Shown here: positions 9,217-18,873 of the stretch, one piece after another | Layout: each line of letters starts with the position of its first letter | Position numbering within the stretch: position 1 is the first letter of the stretch | Assembly (NCBI RefSeq): GCF_018228765.1 | Contig: NZ_CP073695.1 | Span: 2,651,218 to 2,715,217 of the forward strand | Direction: 5' to 3' | DNA: 64,000 nt | From: Halorubrum ruber | GTDB taxonomy: Archaea > Halobacteriota > Halobacteria > Halobacteriales > Haloferacaceae | Program-made: the position numbers and the translations under genes | The notes under the pieces: model-generated | Told to the model about the DNA's origin: nothing | Databases searched by the model: none | The model's input: the letters and a program-made list of their open reading frames with translations, nothing else

Positions 9217-9644
9217 GTTTATAAATAACGAGCGGTAGCGTCCGAATCTGTTTATAAATAGACGACGGCGCTGCGACGAACACCGTCAAAGCCCCAGCCG
9301 CGAGGACGCCGCACACTCGCTGCGCTCCTCAGTCGCTCACTCCGTTCGCTCCCTGCGGTGCTTACGTCGTCTGCGGCGCCCTCGCGGCTGCCCCTTTGAG
9401 TCCCGCCCCGCACAGCAACCGCCGGAAGACGGTCCTGCTCGCTCGCTTCGCTCGCTGCGCGGGCTGCGACTTCCGTGCTCCCGCTCGCTCCCTTCGGTCG
9501 CTCGTGGGACCGCACCTCACGCCTCCCCAGCCTCGTCAGTCGCCGTCGCTTCGCTCCGGCGACTGACTCCCTCGCGCGGTGCTGCTCGGCCGCAGGGCGG
9601 CCTCGCAGGCACGCGCCACCGCTCCCCGTTCTACTTATAAATAG
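9217..9644 (-). repeat. Structured intergenic repeat, copy A
   Basis: Fills the gap between two convergent genes, in reverse orientation. Read on the minus strand it has in order: a TTATAAGT box, GGTGGCGCGTGCCTGCGAG, a GGCCGC/GCGGCC hairpin, GCACCGCGCGAGGGAG, a long GTCAGTCGCC/GGCGACTGAC hairpin, GAGGCTGGGGAGGCGTGAGG, an extra inserted hairpin region of about 90 bases, GGACTCAAAGGGGCAG, a long helix closed by GGCTGGGGCTTTG, and two TATTTATAAA boxes 33 bases apart. No gene is visible inside. The family is described further under copies D, F and G. Confidence 0.85.
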
Positions 9645-9663
9645 TGACGGCAGCGCGTCCGAA

Positions 9664-10308
9664 TCAAACCATGTCTCCGCGGACGGACGCCCCCTCCTGC
9701 TCGGCGCGCTGTTGTTTGAGCACGTCGGCCGCCTCGGTCGCGGCCTCCTCGTCAGCGCCGAGCATCCCGAGCGCGGCGGGCAGCGTCGGCATCGCAAGCG
9801 AGGCCTCGCGGAGGCGGTCGAACGCCTCGTCGTCGCGCTCGCCGTCGACCCACAGGCAGACGCCGCGGGGGTCGAGCACCTCCTCGTAGGCGTCGCGGGC
9901 GAGCGCCCCTTTCAGGCGCTGGCGGACGTTATCCTCGAAGCCCGCGTTACACACTTCGAGGTGGATCGGCTCGTCGTCCTCGACGAGTTCGGCCGCGAGG
10001 CACTTCTCGGGCGCCGCGTACCCGTTGTCGCTCGTCCGCACGCGGTCCGGGTGGGCCTCCGCCCACGCGGCGTCGACCGTGGTGCCGACGCCCTTCACGC
10101 CGTACTCGGCCTCGAAGTCGGCGGCCGCGTCGCTGTCGCCGCCCATGATCACGTCCTTCGTCAGGTAGACGTCGAGCCGGTCGACCGGGTCGAGCCCGAG
10201 CGCGACGTCGCCGAACGCCCACACCTCGCGGACGGGCACCGGCATCGGCTCGCTTGCGACGCGGTCGACGAGCGTCTCCAGGCGGTCGACGGCCCGTTCG
10301 CGTTCCAT
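9664..10308 (-). CDS. Haloarchaeal protein of unknown function
   Basis: A 214-residue soluble acidic protein starting MERERAVDRLETLVDRV. The N-terminal part contains VWAFGDVALGLDPVDRLDVYLTKD, which resembles the beginning of a nucleotidyltransferase-like fold but lacks a complete GS-x-D-x-D signature. A single conserved-looking Cys lies in HLEVCNAGFEDN. The C-terminal third is helical and rich in Ala and Glu. I cannot assign a function. Its stop codon lies 20 bases from repeat copy A. The Mut7-C gene lies 39 bases upstream on the same strand and may be co-transcribed. Confidence 0.75.
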   Translation of the reverse strand: MERERAVDRLETLVDRVASEPMPVPVREVWAFGDVALGLDPVDRLDVYLTKDVIMGGDSDAAADFEAEYGVKGVGTTVDAAWAEAHPDRVRTSDNGYAAPEKCLAAELVEDDEPIHLEVCNAGFEDNVRQRLKGALARDAYEEVLDPRGVCLWVDGERDDEAFDRLREASLAMPTLPAALGMLGADEEAATEAADVLKQQRAEQEGASVRGDMV

Positions 10309-10347
10309 TGGCGAGGCGTAGGCGGCGGGCGGGCAAACCGGTTACGC

Positions 10348-10908
10348 TCACAGGTCGTCCAGCCGCGCTGCGACGTCGTTCCAGTGCCCGCCCTTCCAGA
10401 ACCACTGACCGCAGTCAGCGCAGCGCCACCCGGGCCGGCCCGGACCCACATCGTCCGGGACGTAGTCGGGTCGGTCGACCGGGGAGCCGTCCGTTTCGGG
10501 GGACGCGACGCGCTCGACGGGCCCGTTACAGGCGCCGCACCGCGTCGGCTCGTCGGCGAGTTCGACCGGGAGGCCGGCCGCGTCGAGCTCGCGGAGCTGG
10601 TCGAGCACGTCGCGCTCGGTGAGCGGGACGGCGTCGACCGCGGGATCGGCGCTCGGGGCCCTGTCCGCGAGTTCGCGGTCCCGGGTGAGGAGGACGCGCC
10701 CCTCCGCGGCCGCGAGCGAGAGGAGCCGGTCGTCGGCCTCGATCCCGCGGTCGAGCGCGTAGGCGGCGTCGTAGCCGCAGATCCGGAGGTAGGTCGCGAG
10801 CTTGCCGCACATGACGTCAAGGAGGACGGGCGGCCGGTCCCTCGTCGACGGGTCGGCGTCGTCAGGCGGTGTGTCACCATCTCCGCCGTCACCCTCCCGG
10901 TTCGGCAT
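10348..10908 (-). CDS. Mut7-C family RNase (PIN-like) with zinc ribbon
   Basis: A 186-residue protein. After a low-complexity acidic leader, LLDVMCGKLATYLRICGYD, then EADDRLLSLA and LLTRDREL give the acidic residues of the Mut7-C (DUF82, COG1656) PIN-like nuclease domain. The C-terminus has two Cys pairs (CGAC and CADC) forming a zinc ribbon, followed by WFWKGGHWNDV, which is standard for the family. These proteins are thought to act in RNA processing or decay. The ATG follows the stop codon of polX directly with no gap, so the two are translationally coupled. Confidence 0.9.
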   Translation of the reverse strand: MPNREGDGGDGDTPPDDADPSTRDRPPVLLDVMCGKLATYLRICGYDAAYALDRGIEADDRLLSLAAAEGRVLLTRDRELADRAPSADPAVDAVPLTERDVLDQLRELDAAGLPVELADEPTRCGACNGPVERVASPETDGSPVDRPDYVPDDVGPGRPGWRCADCGQWFWKGGHWNDVAARLDDL

Positions 10909-12696
10909 CTACAGGATGAACGAACGGAGCCCGTCGAGCGAGCGCGCGTTGAGCACGTTCGATGTCTCCGCCCAGCCCCGCCGCGCCGTGTGGACCCCGT
11001 ACCGCGCGTTGTCGAGTTCTCTGGGGGCGTGCGCGTCGGTGTTGACGGCGATCGTCGCCCCCGCCTCGATCGCGGCCCGAACGAACTCGCCGTCGGCGTC
11101 GAGCCGTGCGGGGTTCGCGTTCACCTCGATCGCGGTCCCGTTCGCGGTGGCCGCCTCGGCGATCACCTCGACGTCCGGGTCGAGGCCGGGGCGCTCGTTG
11201 ATGAGACGGCCGGTCGGGTGGCCGAGGACGTCGACGTGCGGGTGTTCGACCGCGCGGACCAGCCGCTCGGTGGCTTCCTCCCGGTCCTGCCCGAGCGCGG
11301 CGTGGGGTGACGCGACGACCAGATCGAGGGCCGCGAGCGTCTCGTCGTCTGTCGCGAGGCCGCCGTCGGCGTCAATGTTGGCCTCGATCCCGTGGAGGAT
11401 CGGGATGTCGACCTCGTCGGCCGCCTCGGCGACCGCCGCGGCCTGCTCCTCGATGTCGGACTCGTCGAGGCCGACCCCGCCGACCATCCCCGGCCCGGTC
11501 GCGTGGTCGGTGACGACGTGGTAGTCGTAGCCGCGCTCCTCGGCCGCCCGCGCCATCTCGGCGATCGAGAAGCCGCCGTCGGACCAGTCCGTGTGCGTGT
11601 GGAGGTCGCCGCGGAGGTCGCCCTCGCCGACGAGGACGGGGAGCCGGTCCTCGGCGGCGGCCTCGACCTCGCCGCGATCCTCGCGCAGCTCGGGCGGGAC
11701 CGGGTCCATGTCGAGCGCGCGGTACACCTCGTCCTCGCTCTCGCCCGCGACGCGCTCGCCGGCGCGAGTGGCGTCCGGCTCCTCGCTGTCGTCTCCGGCG
11801 TCTTCGGCGTCGGCGCCCTCGCCCTCCACGTCGCTCACGTCGAAGAGCCCGTACTCGTTCAGCTTGAGCCCGCGGTCGATCGCCCGGTTCCGGACGGCGA
11901 CGTTGTGCGCCCGCGACCCGGTGAAGTACTGGAGCGCGGCCCCGAACTCGTCGGGGTCGACGATCCGGAGGTCGACGCGGGTGCCGTCCGCGCGCACGCT
12001 CGCCTTCCCCGTGCCCGCCTCGATCGTCGCGTCCGCGGTCTCCCAGTCGGTGAACGCCTCGACGATCGGCTCGCGCGCCTCGCTCGCGACGAGCAGGTCG
12101 ACGTCGCCGATGGTGGGCTTCCACCGCCGGATCGACCCGCACACCTCGGCGGACTCGACGGGGTCGAGATCGGCGAGGGACGCGAGCGCGTCGTCCGCGA
12201 GCGGCCGGGCGTCGCCGAGGCGGGTGCGCTCGCGGGACTCCCGGGCGAACGGAATGTTGTCGAGGATGTTCTGCTCGGTCTTCGCGCCGAAGCCGGACAC
12301 CTCCTGGATCTCGCCCGCCTCGGCGGCGGCCTCTAACTCGTCGAGGTCAGCGATTCCGAGCGCGTCGTACAGCGACCCGACCGTCTTCGGGCCGACGCCC
12401 TCGACCGCGGTCAGGCCCGCCATGTCGACGGGCAGCTCCTCGCGGAGCTCGTCCAGCTCCTCGATCTCGCCGGTCTCGACGTACTCGACGATCTTCGCCG
12501 CGATCGCGTCGCCGACGCGGTCGATCTCGGCGACCGCCTCTTCCCCCTCCGCCGCGAGCCCCTCGATCGGCGCAGGGTGGTCGCGGACGTTCTCGGCCGC
12601 CCGTCGGTAGGCGGTCGGCTTGTACTCGACGCCCGTCGCCTCGAGGAGGTCGGCGAACTCCTCCAAGCGCGTCGCGACCTCGTCGTTCCGGCTCAT
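10909..12696 (-). CDS. polX: Family X DNA polymerase/3'-5' exonuclease with PHP domain
   Basis: A 595-residue protein of the PolX-PHP type used in short-patch repair. Order of parts: N-terminal 8-kDa-like helical domain (RLEEFADLLEATG), helix-hairpin-helix segments (LTAVEGVGPKTVGSLYDALG and IQEVSGFGAKTE), nucleotidyltransferase centre CGSIRRWKPTIGDVDLLV with its paired Asp, a highly acidic linker, then the C-terminal PHP domain GDLHTHTDWSDGG with metal-binding His and Asp plus HGIEANI and HPTGRL. The ATG at 12696 is supported by a GGTATAAGTG box 27 bases upstream; longer upstream reading is non-coding. Confidence 0.95.
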   Translation of the reverse strand: MSRNDEVATRLEEFADLLEATGVEYKPTAYRRAAENVRDHPAPIEGLAAEGEEAVAEIDRVGDAIAAKIVEYVETGEIEELDELREELPVDMAGLTAVEGVGPKTVGSLYDALGIADLDELEAAAEAGEIQEVSGFGAKTEQNILDNIPFARESRERTRLGDARPLADDALASLADLDPVESAEVCGSIRRWKPTIGDVDLLVASEAREPIVEAFTDWETADATIEAGTGKASVRADGTRVDLRIVDPDEFGAALQYFTGSRAHNVAVRNRAIDRGLKLNEYGLFDVSDVEGEGADAEDAGDDSEEPDATRAGERVAGESEDEVYRALDMDPVPPELREDRGEVEAAAEDRLPVLVGEGDLRGDLHTHTDWSDGGFSIAEMARAAEERGYDYHVVTDHATGPGMVGGVGLDESDIEEQAAAVAEAADEVDIPILHGIEANIDADGGLATDDETLAALDLVVASPHAALGQDREEATERLVRAVEHPHVDVLGHPTGRLINERPGLDPDVEVIAEAATANGTAIEVNANPARLDADGEFVRAAIEAGATIAVNTDAHAPRELDNARYGVHTARRGWAETSNVLNARSLDGLRSFIL

Positions 12697-12804
12697 GACG
12701 CGACCGTTCGACGGCGCGGCACTTATACCGCCGGCCGAACGCCCGACGGCCGACGCGCGGCGACCCGCCGGTCGCTTATGCCGTCGGCGACCGGACCCCG
12801 TCCC

Positions 12805-13263
12805 ATGTCGACCGACGACCGTGACGATCCCGACGACCGCGACGATCCCGACGACCGCGACGACCGCGATCCCGGCGACCGAAACGTGTTCGGCGGCGAA
12901 CTCGCCCCCTGCGGGGGCGACCCGACGACCGGCTACCTCCGCGACGGCCACTGCCGCGACGTCGACGGCGACGTCGGCGAGCACACGCTCTGTGCGGTCG
13001 TCACCGCCGAGTTTCTCGAGTACAGCCGCGAGCGCGGCAACGACCTGATCACGCCGCGGCCCGAGTTCGACTTCCCCGGGCTGGAGCCGGGCGACAGCTG
13101 GTGTCTCTGCGTCGGCCGGTGGGTGGAGGCGGCCGAGGCGGGCGTCGCCCCGCCGGTCGTCCTCGAAGCGACGAACGAGTCCGTGCTGCGGGCGGTCGAC
13201 GCCGACCGCCTCCGAGAGCACGAGTACGACCCGGAGGCGTTCGAGCCCGAGAGCCTCGACTGA
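12805..13263 (+). CDS. DUF2237 family protein
   Basis: A 152-residue protein whose residues from about 28 onward match DUF2237 (COG3651): NVFGGELAPCG, TGYLRDGHC, GEHTLCAVVT, FLEYSRERGNDL, FPGLEPGDSWCLCVGRW and EAGVAPPVVLEAT. The family is widespread and uncharacterised; its conserved Cys residues suggest metal or redox chemistry. The N-terminal leader is a tandem DDRDDP repeat encoded by near-identical DNA units, probably a species-specific acidic extension. A CTTATG box lies 28 bases before the ATG. It is divergent from polX. Confidence 0.9.
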   Translation: MSTDDRDDPDDRDDPDDRDDRDPGDRNVFGGELAPCGGDPTTGYLRDGHCRDVDGDVGEHTLCAVVTAEFLEYSRERGNDLITPRPEFDFPGLEPGDSWCLCVGRWVEAAEAGVAPPVVLEATNESVLRAVDADRLREHEYDPEAFEPESLD

Positions 13264-13296
13264 ACGCCGACGCCCGCGGAGCGCCGAGAACGGCCC

Positions 13297-14523
13297 TCAC
13301 TCCGTCACCCAGAGCCCGGCGGCGACCGCGGCCGCGAGCCCCATCGAGCCGGCGAGCAGCGCGAACGCGGGCCGGAAGCCGACCGCGTCGGCGACGATCC
13401 CGACGGCGCTCGGCGCGAGCGCGCCGGCGCCCATGAGCAGCGTTCGGACGACGCCGAGGCCCCCGCCCGCGAGCCGCTCCGGAAGCAGCTCCATCAGGTA
13501 GGCGCTGCGCACAGGCTGGAACCCGTGGGAGCCGAGGCCGAAGAGTGCGACGACGACAGCGGCCGCGACGGCGCCGAGGCCGAAGCTCGGGAGCGAGACG
13601 AGCGCGACGAGCGCGGCCGCCGCTAAGCCGAGCGTTCCGACCATCACGGGGAACCGCCCGACGCGGTCGGAGAGGTCGCCGGTGACGAGCTGGACGAACG
13701 TCACCGCGAACACGAGTGAGTAGAGCAGGTTCGCGGTCGACGTCGCGAGGTCGCCGGCCTCAGAGAGGTACAGCGGGAGGAACGCGACGAGGCCGTTGTG
13801 CGCGAACGAGAATCCGACGGTCACCAGCACGAACGCCGAGAACCGGGGGTTCCGGAACAGCCGGAGGTACTCGCGCGTGTCCGGGTCGCTCCCGTCGTCG
13901 TCGGTCGGCCCGGCCGCCGCGGGCGAGCCGGACAGGCGGACTGCGGTCGCGATCGCGAGGCCGACCGCGAGGGCGCCGGTGAGGAGGAACGGGGCGCGCC
14001 AGTCGGCGCCGGGGAGCCGCGCGAGGACGGCTGCGAGGGCGGGCGGCGCCGAGAGGACGGCGACGACGACCGCGGGCGCGGCGACCCCGCCCATCGCGCC
14101 GAGCGTGTCGTGCGCGCCGAGCATCCGCCCGGTGCGGGCGGGGTAGACGCGCGCGATCAGCCGCACCGAGACGGTCTTGTGGACGCCGGTGCCCGCCCCG
14201 ATGACGAGCATCGCGGCGACGAGCGCGGCGAAGGGCGCGTCGAAGACGACGGCGAGCGACCCCGCGCCGGCGACGAGCGCGCCCGCGACGATCACCCGGA
14301 CCGGCCCGAGCCGGTCCGCGACCGCACCGCTCGGGAACTGTAGCAACGCGTACACGATCATGAACCCGGTGAACGCGGTCCCGACGACGGCGTTGCTCAC
14401 GCCGTAGGCGTCCTGAATCGACTCGAACAGCGGGGGGAAGAGGTAGCGGACGAACTTCCCGAGGAACCAGACGAGCGAGACGAGCACCAGGGCGTCGTAC
14501 TCGCCGATCCGGTCTCGGTTCAT
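13297..14523 (-). CDS. Major facilitator superfamily transporter
   Basis: A 408-residue membrane protein with twelve hydrophobic segments. The loop between helices 2 and 3 reads GAVADRLGPVRV and its second-half counterpart is GDLSDRVGRFPV, the duplicated MFS signature. The central linker is acidic (TDDDGSDPDTREY). The substrate cannot be deduced. It ends 33 bases after the convergent DUF2237 gene. Repeat copy B separates its start from the srp54 stop. Confidence 0.9.
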   Translation of the reverse strand: MNRDRIGEYDALVLVSLVWFLGKFVRYLFPPLFESIQDAYGVSNAVVGTAFTGFMIVYALLQFPSGAVADRLGPVRVIVAGALVAGAGSLAVVFDAPFAALVAAMLVIGAGTGVHKTVSVRLIARVYPARTGRMLGAHDTLGAMGGVAAPAVVVAVLSAPPALAAVLARLPGADWRAPFLLTGALAVGLAIATAVRLSGSPAAAGPTDDDGSDPDTREYLRLFRNPRFSAFVLVTVGFSFAHNGLVAFLPLYLSEAGDLATSTANLLYSLVFAVTFVQLVTGDLSDRVGRFPVMVGTLGLAAAALVALVSLPSFGLGAVAAAVVVALFGLGSHGFQPVRSAYLMELLPERLAGGGLGVVRTLLMGAGALAPSAVGIVADAVGFRPAFALLAGSMGLAAAVAAGLWVTE

Positions 14524-14612
14524 CGCCGGAGCGTAGCCCGGTCACCCGTATAAAGGGCCTGAAGCGCTCGGCGGCTGCCGGTAGGGACCAGTTTTGGCTA
14601 TCTCGGGGGTTC

Positions 14613-14952
14613 CGCGGTGGCGCGTGCCTGCGAGCGGCCGGAGCGAAGCGGAGGCCGCGAGTCAGCACGCGCGAGGGACGCCGCGAGCGATGTGGGCGAC
14701 CGAAGGGAGCCCCGAGCGAGCGGCGAGGCTGGGGAGGCGTGAGGCTGCGGTTGCGGTGCTGTGCGGGGTGGGACTCAAAGGGGCAGCGGCGAGGCGGTCG
14801 CAGGCGACGTAAGCACTGTAAGGAGCGAACGAAGTAAGCGACTGAAGCGCGCAGTGAGCGTGCGACCGCCTCGCGGCTGGGGCTTTGGAGGTAGTCCCCA
14901 TCGCCCGCGAGGGCGACGACTTGTGATCAGTTCGCGAACGAGATACTATTTA
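14613..14952 (+). repeat. Structured intergenic repeat, copy B
   Basis: Lies between the start of the MFS gene and the end of srp54. It carries the family blocks GGTGGCGCGTGCCTGCGAG, CAGCACGCGCGAGGGACGC, GAGGCTGGGGAGGCGTGAGG, GGGACTCAAAGGGGCAG, GACGTAAGCAC and GGCTGGGGCTTTGGAGG. The long helix arms here are GCGAGGCGGTCGCA and its exact complement TGCGACCGCCTCGC, different in sequence from other copies. The tail is degenerate and ends ACTATTTAAAAC, inside which the TAA stop codon of srp54 falls. Confidence 0.8.
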
Positions 14953-16341
14953 AAACGGCCCTTTGCCGCCGCCCATCATGTCGCCGAGGCCGCCGCCCTC
15001 GCCGCCCATCTTCTTCATCATGCGCTGCATGTCGCCCTCGCCCATCCCCTGGAACTGGCCGATCGTCTCCTCCATCATCGAGTGCTGCTCTAAGAGCTGC
15101 CGGACGGTCTCCTCGTCGGTGCCGGAGCCGCGGGCGATCCGCTCCGTGCGCGACTGACCGACGACGCGGGGGTTCTCTAACTCCTCCTCCGTCATCGAGT
15201 CCATGATGCGCTCGAAGCGGCGCATCCGGTCTTGGGTGACGTCCATCGCGTCGTCCGGGAGCTCGTCCATCATCCCGCCGCCGAGCCCGGGGATCATGTC
15301 CATCACCTGGTCGAGCGGCCCCATCTTGTTCATCGCGTCCATCTGCCGCTTCATGTCCTTCAGGGTGAACTCGCCCTGAAGCATGTCCTCCGGGTCCCAG
15401 TCTTCGTCCTCCTCTTGGGTCTCCTGCATCGCGCGCTCGACGCGCTCGGAGAGCTGCTTGAGGTCGCCCATCCCGAGCAGCCGCGAGATGAACCCCGAGG
15501 GCTCGAACCGCTCGATGTCCTGGACCGTCTCGCCGGTGCCGAGGAAGGCGATAGAGGAGTCGGTCTCGTTGACGGCGGTGAGCGCACCCCCACCTTTCGC
15601 GGTCCCGTCGAGCTTGGTGATCATCACGCCCTCGATGCCGATCGACTCCTCGAACTGTTTGGCCTGCTCCTTGGCGCCCTGGCCGATCGCGGCGTCCAAG
15701 ACGAGCAGCGAGCGGTCGGGGTCGACGACGCCCTCGATCTCTTCGATCTCCGCGATCAGGTCGTCTTCGAGCGCGTGACGCCCCGCCGTGTCGACGATGT
15801 GAACGTCGGCGTCCTCGGTCTCTTCGAGACCGGTGCGCGCGATGTCGACCGGGTCGTCGTTGTCGGGGTTCCCGTAGAAGTCGACCTCGGCGCGCTCGCA
15901 CATCTGCTTCGCCTGGTCGTACGCGCCCGGCCGGAAGGTGTCCGTCTGGATCACCGCGGGGCGGAGCCCCTTCTTCGAGAACCACCACGCCATCTTCGCC
16001 GCGGAGGTGGTCTTCCCCGACCCCTGGAGGCCGGCCAGCAGGATCGTCTGGTTTTCGAGGGGGAGCTCCGTCGAGTCGCCGACCAGCTCGACCATCTCCT
16101 CGTAGACGATCTTGAGGACGTGGTCTTTCGCGGTGGTGCCGCCCGGCGGCTCCTCTTCGAGCGCGCGGGACTTGATCGAGTCCGACAGCTCCATCACGAG
16201 GGAGACATCGACGTCGGCGGAGAGGAGGGAGCGCTGGATCTCCTTGACGATCTCCTCGACGTCGCTCTCGGAGAGTCGGGACTTCCCCTGGAGCTTGTCG
16301 AGGCTGCTCCGCAGGGACGTGCCGAGGTCGTCGAGTACCAT
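14950..16341 (-). CDS. srp54: Signal recognition particle 54 kDa protein
   Basis: A 463-residue GTPase that binds signal peptides and 7S RNA during co-translational targeting. The N domain (residues 1 to about 95) leads into the G domain with P-loop [32 protein letters not shown] and [11 protein letters not shown]. The methionine-rich M domain follows ([14 protein letters not shown] and a Met/Gly-rich end). It is full length for archaeal SRP54. Its TAA stop codon sits in an AT-rich box at the end of repeat copy B, and repeat copy C lies upstream of its start. Confidence 0.97.
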   Translation of the reverse strand: MVLDDLGTSLRSSLDKLQGKSRLSESDVEEIVKEIQRSLLSADVDVSLVMELSDSIKSRALEEEPPGGTTAKDHVLKIVYEEMVELVGDSTELPLENQTILLAGLQGSGKTTSAAKMAWWFSKKGLRPAVIQTDTFRPGAYDQAKQMCERAEVDFYGNPDNDDPVDIARTGLEETEDADVHIVDTAGRHALEDDLIAEIEEIEGVVDPDRSLLVLDAAIGQGAKEQAKQFEESIGIEGVMITKLDGTAKGGGALTAVNETDSSIAFLGTGETVQDIERFEPSGFISRLLGMGDLKQLSERVERAMQETQEEDEDWDPEDMLQGEFTLKDMKRQMDAMNKMGPLDQVMDMIPGLGGGMMDELPDDAMDVTQDRMRRFERIMDSMTEEELENPRVVGQSRTERIARGSGTDEETVRQLLEQHSMMEETIGQFQGMGEGDMQRMMKKMGGEGGGLGDMMGGGKGPF

Positions 16342-16449
16342 TTGCCGGAGATAGGCGGGCGACGCGGTAAAGCTTTGTTCGTCGGCGGGCGCAGAGTACG
16401 TTTCGAGAGTGTAGTCAGTGGGGAGTGCTTTCTACACGCTCGTCGCCCG

Positions 16450-16906
16450 CTTATAAATGGCTGCTGCTGGATCGGTGGGGAACACCTCCAAAGCCCCAGC
16501 CGTTTACGTATCAAGGATTGCTGGCAGATTGGCGGCGAACACCGCCAAAGCCCCAGCCGCTCGGTTATACGTGGTCGATTGTGAACCGGCGCCGAACGCC
16601 CTCAAAGCCCCAGCCGCGAGGGCTCGGGGGCCTCGTTGCGCTCCTCGTCGCTCGCTTCGCTCGCTCCTGCGGTGCTTACTTCGGCCGCCTTCGCCCTCGC
16701 GGCTGCCCCTTTGAGTCCCACCCCGCACCGCTCCGCACAGCACCTCACGCCTCCCCAGCCTCGTCGGCCTCCCTGCGGTCGGCCGACTCCCTCGCGCGTG
16801 CTGTCGCCGGCGCTTCGCGCCGGCTTCCAGAGGGACCTTCGGTCCCTCGCGGCTCGGCCGCAAGGCGGCCTCGCAGGCACGCGCCACCGCGAAACAGGTA
16901 TAAATC
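16450..16906 (-). repeat. Structured intergenic repeat, copy C
   Basis: Reverse-oriented copy between srp54 and the DICT gene. On the minus strand it begins with a GATTTATACC box, then GGTGGCGCGTGCCTGCGAG and the GGCCGC hairpin. Two additional perfect hairpins (around 16801-16855) are inserted before the CACGCGCGAGGGAG block. The long helix has diverged and keeps only the GCGAGGGC/GCCCTCGC part. Three tail units of about 57 bases follow, each with GGCTGGGGCTTTG and a TATA-like or degenerate AT box. No gene is visible inside. Confidence 0.83.
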
Positions 16907-16952
16907 ACAGATTCGCCGCCTCGATCCAACGGTTCTCCCCTAACCGCCCGCC

Positions 16953-17720
16953 TCAGACCTCTTCCGCGATGTACCGCTCGATCCGCGTCACCAGCTCCGG
17001 GCGGAACGTCCAGAACCCGTCCCAGACGTTCGGCTCGTCTTCGAGCGCGAGCAGCGCGACGTGGTCGCCGTCGGCGCCCTCCGGCGGCGTGAACACGACG
17101 AACCACGACCGCTGATACGGGTACGAGGTCCCGGTGTGGACGGTGAGCGGGAGCCCCGAGAGCGAGTCCGCTTCCCCGACGCCGTACACGTGGACGTCGA
17201 CGCCGCTCCCGGCGACCCGCTCGTACACGTCCCGGGTGCCGCGCTCGTCGTCGATCCGCGAGAGTCGCTGGAAGGAGGCGCGCAGCGTTCCGGCACCGTA
17301 TTCGGCCGCGATCCGCTCTATCACGCGCGAGACGACGATGAGGAGGAGCTTCTCTTTGTTCGACGCGGGGTAGCCGCGCACCCGAAACGGGACCTCGTCG
17401 AGCCCCTCGAACACGGCCGGGAGCGCGACCTCGTCGAGTTCGATCCCGCCGGACTTGTACAGGTCCGAGTTGATGAGCAGCACCGATTCGAGCAGTTCGT
17501 CGAGCGTCGAGCGCGCGACGACTGACCCGTCCTCGACGAGCGCGACCACGTCGTCGTCCGCCGCGGAGTCCGACTCCTCCTCGCTGACCGAGACGGGCTG
17601 GCCGTCGAGCAGCGAGTCCAGCAGGTTTCGGACCGGGTCCGGCGACGACCGGTTCAGGAGGACGAGGTGCCGGTCCGACGCTTCGAGCTCGTCGAAGAAC
17701 GAACGGAGCGATTCGGCCAT
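16953..17720 (-). CDS. DICT sensory domain protein
   Basis: A 255-residue protein starting MAESLRSFFDELEASDRHL. The middle and C-terminal part (VFEGLDEVPFRVRGYPASNKEKLL through SYPYQRSWFVVFTPP and a C-terminal VALLALEDEPNVWDGFWTF) matches the DICT sensory domain common in haloarchaeal regulators and in bacterial diguanylate cyclases. No catalytic or DNA-binding domain is attached, so it probably senses an unknown signal and acts through a partner. A nearby in-frame ATG at 17747 is less likely, because it would place the start just before the pantoate kinase stop. Confidence 0.78.
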   Translation of the reverse strand: MAESLRSFFDELEASDRHLVLLNRSSPDPVRNLLDSLLDGQPVSVSEEESDSAADDDVVALVEDGSVVARSTLDELLESVLLINSDLYKSGGIELDEVALPAVFEGLDEVPFRVRGYPASNKEKLLLIVVSRVIERIAAEYGAGTLRASFQRLSRIDDERGTRDVYERVAGSGVDVHVYGVGEADSLSGLPLTVHTGTSYPYQRSWFVVFTPPEGADGDHVALLALEDEPNVWDGFWTFRPELVTRIERYIAEEV

Positions 17721-17752
17721 GGGCGTTACTCCGGCCAAGCGAGACAAAATCC

Positions 17753-18748
17753 TTACTCCCGGCTGCGCTCGTCGACGAGCCGCGCGCCCGCGGCGTCGAT
17801 CCGACAGACATCCGGGTCGTAGCCCGCGTCCGAGAGTCCGGTCCCGAGCGCGAAGACGGTACGGCCGAGCATCGCCATAGCGGCGCCGAGGTCGTCGGGC
17901 GACCCGGACGATTCGGGCGAGCCGCCGTCAGCGTCGACCGCCACGATCGCCTCGGCCGCCTCGGGGACGAGCAGGTCCGCCTCGCGGGCGAACCGCCGGG
18001 CCGCGTCCATCAGCGTCGGGAGTCGAGGGTCCGCGCGGAGGCGGTCCAAGGCGTCCTCGCCCGCCGCCGTGAGTGCGTCGGTGTCGCCGCCCAACACCGC
18101 CTCCGTCGACAGTTCGCCGAACGTGACGTACTCGACGCGCGCGGTCGCCGGGACGCCGTCGAGCTCGCCGACGCCGGGCGCGCCCGGTTCGAGCCGGACC
18201 GGGACCCCGCCGCGCGCCTGCGCGACCACGTCGCCGAGGCCGGTCCCGCGGCCGACCTCCGCGGCGTGGGCGATCCGGACGAGCTCGTTCTCGGACCGGC
18301 CGCGGTCGAACGCGTCGTTCGCGGCGAGCGCGGCCCCCAGCGCCGCGGCGCCCGAGACGCCGAAGCCGGCGCCGATCGGGAGGTCGGTCTCGACGGCCAC
18401 GTCGGCGCCGCGCGCGCCCAGTTCGGCGAGGACGTCGTCGACCGCGCCGATCGATCCGGGCTCGCCGTCGATAGTGCGAGATCCGGGTCCGTCGCTCGCG
18501 GCGTCGCCGTCCGCGCCGCCGTCGCCGTCCGCGCCGTCGCCCGTCGCCGCACCGGTCTCGCCGTCCGCGCCGTCGCCCGTCGCCGCACCGGTCTCGCCGG
18601 CCGGCGCCGACACCCGGACGGTCACGCCGTCGGTGAGCGTCACGCCCGCGCCGCGCGAGCCGGCGACCGCCGGGTCGTCCGCGGGGTGCGCGCTGAAGAA
18701 GGCGGTGACGTGGCCCGGGACGAACGCGGTCGCCCGCTGGCTGCTCAT
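17753..18748 (-). CDS. Pantoate kinase (GHMP superfamily)
   Basis: A 331-residue GHMP kinase. Archaea make 4'-phosphopantothenate through pantoate kinase and phosphopantothenate synthetase instead of the bacterial PanC/CoaA route. Seen here: N-terminal ATAFVPGHVTAFFSAHP, the ATP loop LPIGAGFGVSGAAALG, GRGTGLGDVVAQARGG, and a C-terminal Gly-rich region. An inserted Gly/Asp/Ala stretch (residues about 50-90) contains two exact 36-base DNA repeats near 18525-18596 and is likely a recent, tolerated expansion. TTAAT about 27 bases upstream of the ATG supports this start. Confidence 0.88.
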   Translation of the reverse strand: MSSQRATAFVPGHVTAFFSAHPADDPAVAGSRGAGVTLTDGVTVRVSAPAGETGAATGDGADGETGAATGDGADGDGGADGDAASDGPGSRTIDGEPGSIGAVDDVLAELGARGADVAVETDLPIGAGFGVSGAAALGAALAANDAFDRGRSENELVRIAHAAEVGRGTGLGDVVAQARGGVPVRLEPGAPGVGELDGVPATARVEYVTFGELSTEAVLGGDTDALTAAGEDALDRLRADPRLPTLMDAARRFAREADLLVPEAAEAIVAVDADGGSPESSGSPDDLGAAMAMLGRTVFALGTGLSDAGYDPDVCRIDAAGARLVDERSRE

Positions 18749-18873
18749 GTGGCGGCCGACGAGCGGGCCGCGATTAACGGTTGTTATCCGGACCGAGTCG
18801 GTCGGGGAGGCGACCGCCGCGCGACGGCGACGACACCGCAGGCCTAAGTACCGGCCGGCCGAACCGCGGCCGT

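Noticed and set aside
12697-13221. N-terminal extension of PolX
   Set aside because: The extension is antisense to the DUF2237 gene, and a TATA-like box lies 27 bases before the ATG at 12696.
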